Assembly (NCBI RefSeq): GCF_023370775.1
Contig: NZ_JAMCCQ010000001.1
Span: 1,116,001 to 1,180,000, forward strand
Source: Marivita sp. GX14005
Lineage (GTDB): Bacteria; Pseudomonadota; Alphaproteobacteria; Rhodobacterales; Rhodobacteraceae
Length of the DNA: 64,000 bases
Direction: 5' to 3'
This document shows, one piece after another, positions 60,167-64,000 of this stretch (the first letter of the stretch is position 1; each line of letters begins with the position of its first letter). The notes beneath the pieces were generated by a model. The model saw nothing but the letters and a program-made list of their open reading frames with translations, was not told the origin of the DNA and searched no databases. Position numbers and translations under genes: made by a program.

Positions 60167-61996
60167 ATGAACACCCACAGCCCCAATATCCGCGCATCTA
60201 TTCAACAGCTTGAGGAAAGCGCCATCAACCGGATCGCCGCCGGCGAGGTTGTGGAGCGCCCGGCCTCCGCCGTCAAGGAACTGGTGGAGAACGCGATAGA
60301 TGCCGGCGCGACGCGGATCGAGGTGGCTGTCGCCGACGGCGGCAAGACATCCATTCGCGTCTCTGATGACGGTTGCGGTATCCCGCCCGAGGAATTGCCG
60401 CTCGCCCTGGCGCGGCACGCCACCTCCAAGATCGACGGTTCGGATTTGCTCGACATCCACAGTTTCGGCTTTCGCGGTGAGGCGCTCGCATCGCTTGGTG
60501 CGGTCGCGCGGCTCTGCATCACCAGCCGTGCCGACGGCTGCGAGGGTGCGGAGATCGCCGTTTCCGGCGGGGCCGTCGCACCGATCAAACCGGCAGCGCT
60601 GACGCGCGGCACGGTCGTTTCGCTGCGCGATTTGTTTCACGCCACCCCGGCGCGCTTGAAGTTTCTGCGGTCCGACCGAGCGGAGATGCAGGCGATTTCG
60701 GACGTCATCAAGCGCCTTGCAATGGCCGAGCCTTCTATCGCGTTCACGCTGCGCGATGTCTCGGGTGGCGGCGAGGGGCGCGTGACCTTTCGGGCCGATG
60801 CGGCAAGCGGTGATCTGTTCGAAGCGTTGGGCGAGCGTTTGCGGCAGGTGATGGGGCGCGATTTCGTCGAGAATGCCGTTCAAATCGATGCCGAACGCGA
60901 GGGCGTCCGCCTGACGGGGCTGGCCGGTTTGCCGACCTATTCGCGCGGCGCGGCGGTCGCGCAGTTCCTCTTCGTCAACGGGCGCCCGGTGCGGGACAAG
61001 CTCCTGATCGGCGCGCTGCGCGGTGCCTATGCCGATTTCCTGTCGCGCGACAGGCACCCGGCGGTCGCGCTCTTCATCGATTGCGATCCGCGCAAGGTCG
61101 ATGTCAATGTCCATCCGGCCAAATCGGAAGTCCGTTTTCGGGAGCCGGGTTTGGTGCGCGGCCTGGTCGTCTCGGGCCTGCGCCACGCGCTTGCAGACGC
61201 CGGCCATCGCGCCTCGACCACCGTCGCCGGAGCCACGCTCGGTGCGATGCGCCCGGAGCCAGCGGGCGAGCCGCGCATCTACCAGATGGACCGCCCCGAT
61301 TTCGCCGCGAAACAAACGGCCTATGCGGCGCAAGCGCCCGGTTTTTCCGAAATGGCCCAAAGCTTTAGCGGCCGCGTCGTGGAGGAGACAGGCCAGTCCG
61401 AAGCGCCGCGCACCGCTCTGCCCCTCGGCGCGGCGCGCGGGCAGGTGCACGAAAATTACATTATCGCACAGACCGAAGACGGGATCGTGATCGTCGATCA
61501 ACACGCCGCGCATGAACGGCTCGTTTACGAAAAACTGAAAGCGCAGATGGCCGAGACCGGCGTATCCGCGCAGGCTCTTTTGATTCCCGAGGTTGTGGAG
61601 TTGAGCCAAGCAGATTGCGATCGGCTTTTAGAGAATGTTCACGATTTGTATCGTATGGGTCTTGTGGTAGAACCATTCGGGAACGGTGCCGTCGTGGTGC
61701 GGGAAACCCCTGCCATTCTGGGCCAGATCAATGCGGACGCGTTGCTGCGCGATGTGCTTGATGAGCTTGACGATAACGGGCGTTCGCGAGCGGTTGAAGA
61801 CAGGATCGAGGCGATATTGAGCCGTGTGGCCTGTCATGGCTCGATCCGATCGGGCCGGGCGATGAGGGCCGAGGAGATGAACGCGCTGCTGCGCGAGATG
61901 GAAGCGACGCCCTATTCCGGGCAATGCAATCACGGCCGGCCCACCTATGTGGAACTCAAGCTGGCCGATATCGAAAGGCTGTTCGGACGGACATGA
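60167..61996 (+). CDS. mutL: DNA mismatch repair protein MutL with endonuclease motif
   Basis: 609 residues. The GHKL ATPase domain (about 10-345) has [28 protein letters not shown] and [15 protein letters not shown]. The C-terminal domain carries DQHA-x2-E-x4-E (Asp444 to Glu455), the metal-binding endonuclease motif, together with ACHGSIRSG and [14 protein letters not shown]. It therefore should nick DNA itself, as in bacteria that lack MutH, rather than activate a separate nuclease. The stop overlaps the rmuC start as ATGA. Confidence 0.96.
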   Translation: MNTHSPNIRASIQQLEESAINRIAAGEVVERPASAVKELVENAIDAGATRIEVAVADGGKTSIRVSDDGCGIPPEELPLALARHATSKIDGSDLLDIHSFGFRGEALASLGAVARLCITSRADGCEGAEIAVSGGAVAPIKPAALTRGTVVSLRDLFHATPARLKFLRSDRAEMQAISDVIKRLAMAEPSIAFTLRDVSGGGEGRVTFRADAASGDLFEALGERLRQVMGRDFVENAVQIDAEREGVRLTGLAGLPTYSRGAAVAQFLFVNGRPVRDKLLIGALRGAYADFLSRDRHPAVALFIDCDPRKVDVNVHPAKSEVRFREPGLVRGLVVSGLRHALADAGHRASTTVAGATLGAMRPEPAGEPRIYQMDRPDFAAKQTAYAAQAPGFSEMAQSFSGRVVEETGQSEAPRTALPLGAARGQVHENYIIAQTEDGIVIVDQHAAHERLVYEKLKAQMAETGVSAQALLIPEVVELSQADCDRLLENVHDLYRMGLVVEPFGNGAVVVRETPAILGQINADALLRDVLDELDDNGRSRAVEDRIEAILSRVACHGSIRSGRAMRAEEMNALLREMEATPYSGQCNHGRPTYVELKLADIERLFGRT

Positions 61997-63159
61997 TTCA
62001 GATTGGTGATACCGCGCTCGATCTTTCGAACCCGCTCGTGCTTGCCGCGCTGGCGCTGATGGCCGCGGTTCTGGGGCTTCTCTTCCTGTCCGTGCTTTCA
62101 GCACGCCGCGCTGCGAAACTGGCGGAACCATTGGTCTACCAACTCGCGCAGGTCGGCCAGCGCGTTCAGGCGCTCAGCGACGGGCAGGAGCGGCTTTCCG
62201 GCGGACTGACGCATGTCAGCGAGGCGCAGGCGCAGAGCCAGACGGCCATGCTCCAACTGATGGAGCGCCGCTTGGCGCAGGTGCAATCGCAGATGACGGA
62301 GAACCTGCAAGGGTCGGCGCGCCGCACCGCGCAATCGCTCGGCGATCTACAGCAACGGCTGCAAAGCATCGACAAGGCGCAGGACAATATCACCAAATTG
62401 TCGGGCGACGTGCTATCTCTGCAAGATATCCTCTCTAACAAGCAGACCCGCGGCGCGTTCGGGGAAATCCAGCTCACCGATATCGTCAGCAAGGCATTAC
62501 CGAAGGACAGCTACGATCTGCAGGCCACGCTCTCGAACGGCAAACGGGCCGATTGCCTGATTCACCTGCCCAACCCGCCGGGGCCGATCGCCATAGACAG
62601 CAAATTCCCGCTCGAAGCCTATGAGCAGTTGCGCCGTTCGGAAACGGCCGAGCAGGCGACGCGCGCGGCCCAACAGCTGCGTCTTTCGCTGCGAAAACAC
62701 ATCAAGGATATTTCCGAGCGGTATATCATCGAGGGTGAGACAGCGGACGGCGCACTGCTGTTCCTGCCCTCCGAAGCTGTTTATGCCGAATTGCACGCAA
62801 ATTTTCGCGAGATCGTGCGAGAGGGTTTTGCGGCGCGCGTTTGGATCGTGTCGCCCACCACATGCATGGCGACGCTCAATACAATGCGCGCTATCCTGAA
62901 GGACGCGCGGATGCAGGAGCAGGCCGGGGCCATCCGAAAGGAGCTTGGGTTGCTGTATGCCGATGTCGACCGTCTTGGCACACGGGTCGAGAATCTGGAT
63001 CGGCATTTCGGGCAGGCGTCCAAGGACATCGCCGAGATAAAGATCAGCGCCGACAAGGCCGGGCGCCGCGCGCGGCGGCTTGATAACTTCGATTTTGAAG
63101 AATTGGCGCAGGACGCCGGCCAGCCGGTGATGCGCCTTGCCGAAACGCCGGGGGAATGA
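61993..63159 (+). CDS. rmuC: DNA recombination protein RmuC
   Basis: 388 residues from the ATG at 61993, overlapping the mutL stop; an upstream extension is rejected. An N-terminal membrane helix (about 14-34, [21 protein letters not shown]) is followed by a coiled-coil (about 45-140) and the RmuC domain (about 145-345) with [37 protein letters not shown] and [12 protein letters not shown]. The [10 protein letters not shown] block is PD-(D/E)xK-nuclease-like. RmuC limits rearrangements at inverted repeats; its biochemical activity is not settled. Confidence 0.94.
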   Translation: MIQIGDTALDLSNPLVLAALALMAAVLGLLFLSVLSARRAAKLAEPLVYQLAQVGQRVQALSDGQERLSGGLTHVSEAQAQSQTAMLQLMERRLAQVQSQMTENLQGSARRTAQSLGDLQQRLQSIDKAQDNITKLSGDVLSLQDILSNKQTRGAFGEIQLTDIVSKALPKDSYDLQATLSNGKRADCLIHLPNPPGPIAIDSKFPLEAYEQLRRSETAEQATRAAQQLRLSLRKHIKDISERYIIEGETADGALLFLPSEAVYAELHANFREIVREGFAARVWIVSPTTCMATLNTMRAILKDARMQEQAGAIRKELGLLYADVDRLGTRVENLDRHFGQASKDIAEIKISADKAGRRARRLDNFDFEELAQDAGQPVMRLAETPGE

Positions 63160-63190
63160 TCGGGCATATAGGTCAGCAACCGCGCCCTTT

Positions 63191-63208
63191 TGTTTCGCAT
63201 GCGAAACA
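63191..63208. promoter_or_regulatory. Perfect 18-base palindrome downstream of rmuC
   Basis: TGTTTCGCATGCGAAACA is identical to its own reverse complement. It lies 32 bases after the rmuC stop and 69 bases before the ATG at 63277. With 9-base arms and no spacer it suits a protein operator better than an RNA hairpin terminator. Confidence 0.45.
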
Positions 63209-63228
63209 TCGGGTCCGTTCCGGCCCTT

Positions 63229-63243
63229 TTAACCTTTCGTTAA
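63229..63243 (+). promoter_or_regulatory. Perfect CtrA-type box TTAA-N7-TTAA
   Basis: TTAACCTTTCGTTAA matches the full CtrA consensus TTAA-N7-TTAA. It ends 33 bases before the ATG at 63277, where a response-regulator site would overlap the promoter. The adjacent 18-base palindrome suggests a second regulator. Binding is inferred from the motif only. Confidence 0.55.
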
Positions 63244-63276
63244 TCTGCTTCCCCGTTCGCCACGCAGGAGCCTGAC

Positions 63277-63735
63277 ATGAACGACGATATCAGAACGACA
63301 GCGGAATATGCCGAAACGGATGCTTTGCCCCGCAAATACGATGCGCATACGTCCGATGACGCGTCGACGCGCGCGGCGGCAAGCGCCGATTGCGTGACCG
63401 AGAAGCCGGCCGCGCGCAAGAGCCCGGCAGAATGGGCGCATGAGAGGCTGATCCTTTATATCAAGAATTTCGAGGAGGCGCTGGACAACGAACACGAGGT
63501 CGCGATGGGATTTGCCGGCAATGAGACAGGCGTGCTCCGGATCGAAGGGCTAGGCTTCTTCGATCCGGATATCGTCACCTTCTACGGCACCGATTCGAAG
63601 GGACGGCGGATGCAGCTTATTCAGCATGTGTCTCAACTCAACGTCGCCCTGCGCGCCTTGCCGAAACCAGAGACAAAGGCGGAGCCGCGCCGGATCGGGT
63701 TCGAATTGGCGGCGAAACTTGAACAAGCCGGTTAG
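63277..63735 (+). CDS. Conserved hypothetical protein with a helix-strand domain (possibly DUF6173)
   Basis: 152 residues. The first 50 are polar and low-complexity. The folded part (about 50-130) is AEWAHERLILYIKNFEEALDNEHEVAMGFAG, then IEGLGFFDPDIVTFYGTDSKGRRMQLIQHVSQLNVAL, an alternating helix and strand pattern. I associate it from memory with a DUF common in Rhodobacteraceae (perhaps DUF6173); no function is known. Ggag lies 8-11 bases before the ATG, and the CtrA-type box stands just upstream, so the gene is probably controlled separately from rmuC. Confidence 0.68.
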   Translation: MNDDIRTTAEYAETDALPRKYDAHTSDDASTRAAASADCVTEKPAARKSPAEWAHERLILYIKNFEEALDNEHEVAMGFAGNETGVLRIEGLGFFDPDIVTFYGTDSKGRRMQLIQHVSQLNVALRALPKPETKAEPRRIGFELAAKLEQAG

Positions 63736-63821
63736 GCGCGACAGATCGCACTCTATGCAGGCGTGACAGCGGCTGGCAAATCAGGTAGCGACAGGGCAAC
63801 TCAGGTTAGGGATTGTTTGAA

Positions 63822-63956
63822 ATGGCTGAACACAAGCACGGTTCCATGGATATCACGGAGCAGGAAAAGACCTTCGAAGGCTTTATCAAGGTCGCAACAC
63901 GCGTCGCGATCGCCTCGATTGCGGTTCTTATTTTCCTCGCGATCTTCAATTCCTGA
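63822..63956 (+). CDS. aa3-type cytochrome c oxidase subunit IV (small membrane subunit)
   Basis: 44 residues. It reads [20 protein letters not shown] and then a hydrophobic helix ([20 protein letters not shown]) ending NS. This matches the small subunit IV of alphaproteobacterial aa3 oxidase (PF07835): a short polar N-terminus with an EQxKTFxGF-like block followed by one transmembrane helix. Its role in the terminal oxidase is accessory. The other oxidase subunits are not in the window. The start has only a weak ribosome site (gattgtttga before ATG). The last 44 bases of the window hold no gene that can be identified. Confidence 0.8.
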   Translation: MAEHKHGSMDITEQEKTFEGFIKVATRVAIASIAVLIFLAIFNS

Positions 63957-64000
63957 TCGCCGGCCAGCGTGACCGTGATGACTTCGCTTTGGCGTCTCTG

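Noticed and set aside
60014-61609. 531-codon open frame antisense to mutL
   Set aside because: Shadow of mutL; no motif.
63805-63820. TTAG-GGATTGT-TTGA before the oxidase subunit as a CtrA box
   Set aside because: Two mismatches to TTAA-N7-TTAA and it lies on the ribosome-site region.
63978-64000. ATG followed by a short open frame at the right edge (possible start of another gene)
   Set aside because: Only seven codons fit before the window ends, with no ribosome site good enough to support a call.

Overview
The window is a GC-rich, tightly packed chromosomal segment. It most resembles an alphaproteobacterium of the family Rhodobacteraceae (Roseobacter group). The basis is the small aa3-type cytochrome oxidase subunit IV at the right end, the gpmI-envC-ctpA-rppH order, choice-of-anchor/Hint_2 proteins, an unusual flagellar order (flgK-flgL-flgI-motA) and sites matching the alphaproteobacterial CtrA motif TTAA-N7-TTAA. 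I see no rRNA, tRNA, CRISPR array, insertion sequence or prophage. No gene-free stretch exceeds 300 bases.

Layout. (1) 1-4959: the end of a flagellar operon (flgK tail, flgL, flgI, motA and a secreted AMIN-like protein), visibly richer in A/T than the rest. (2) 4970-31982: a large polysaccharide locus with a hybrid PKS/NRPS inside it. The rightward part holds a secreted glycosidase-like protein, a GT2, a Wzx-type flippase, a one-module type I PKS (KS-AT-KR-DH-ACP-TE), a second GT2, an NRPS (formyltransferase, condensation-like remnant, adenylation domain with an embedded luciferase-like monooxygenase, PCP), an SGNH-like secreted protein and a Wzz-type co-polymerase. The leftward part holds an oxidoreductase, an epimerase, a GT4, a GT2, a fused oxidoreductase-epimerase and a CpsD-type kinase. 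A WecG/TagA glycosyltransferase lies to the right. (3) 31967-35521: a YnjBCD-type ABC importer. (4) 35660-46236: housekeeping genes (CDP-alcohol phosphatidyltransferase, gpmI, envC-like, ctpA, rppH, lytic transglycosylase, rnr, GNAT, dapE). (5) 46509-49177: two translationally coupled Hint-domain proteins. (6) 49174-60056: a 114-residue protein, dapD, LOG protein, asd, cupin, carbonic anhydrase, leucyl aminopeptidase, NlpC/P60, ornithine cyclodeaminase-like, YaiI-like, S-formylglutathione hydrolase, AEC transporter and small unknowns. (7) 60167-63956: mutL, rmuC, an unknown and the oxidase subunit.

The centre of interest is the NRPS/PKS pair. The adenylation residues, read by eye against GrsA, spell D-I-L-Q-M-G-M-I-W-K, very close to the published glycine signature. 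The enzyme pair could formylate and oxidise glycine, extend it once with malonate, reduce and dehydrate it, and release a short formamido-enoyl unit by the terminal thioesterase. Because the genes are interleaved with glycosyltransferases, a flippase and a chain-length regulator, that unit may decorate a glycan or be glycosylated itself. This is inference. No Wzy polymerase, Wza-type export channel or initiating phosphoglycosyltransferase is seen in the window.
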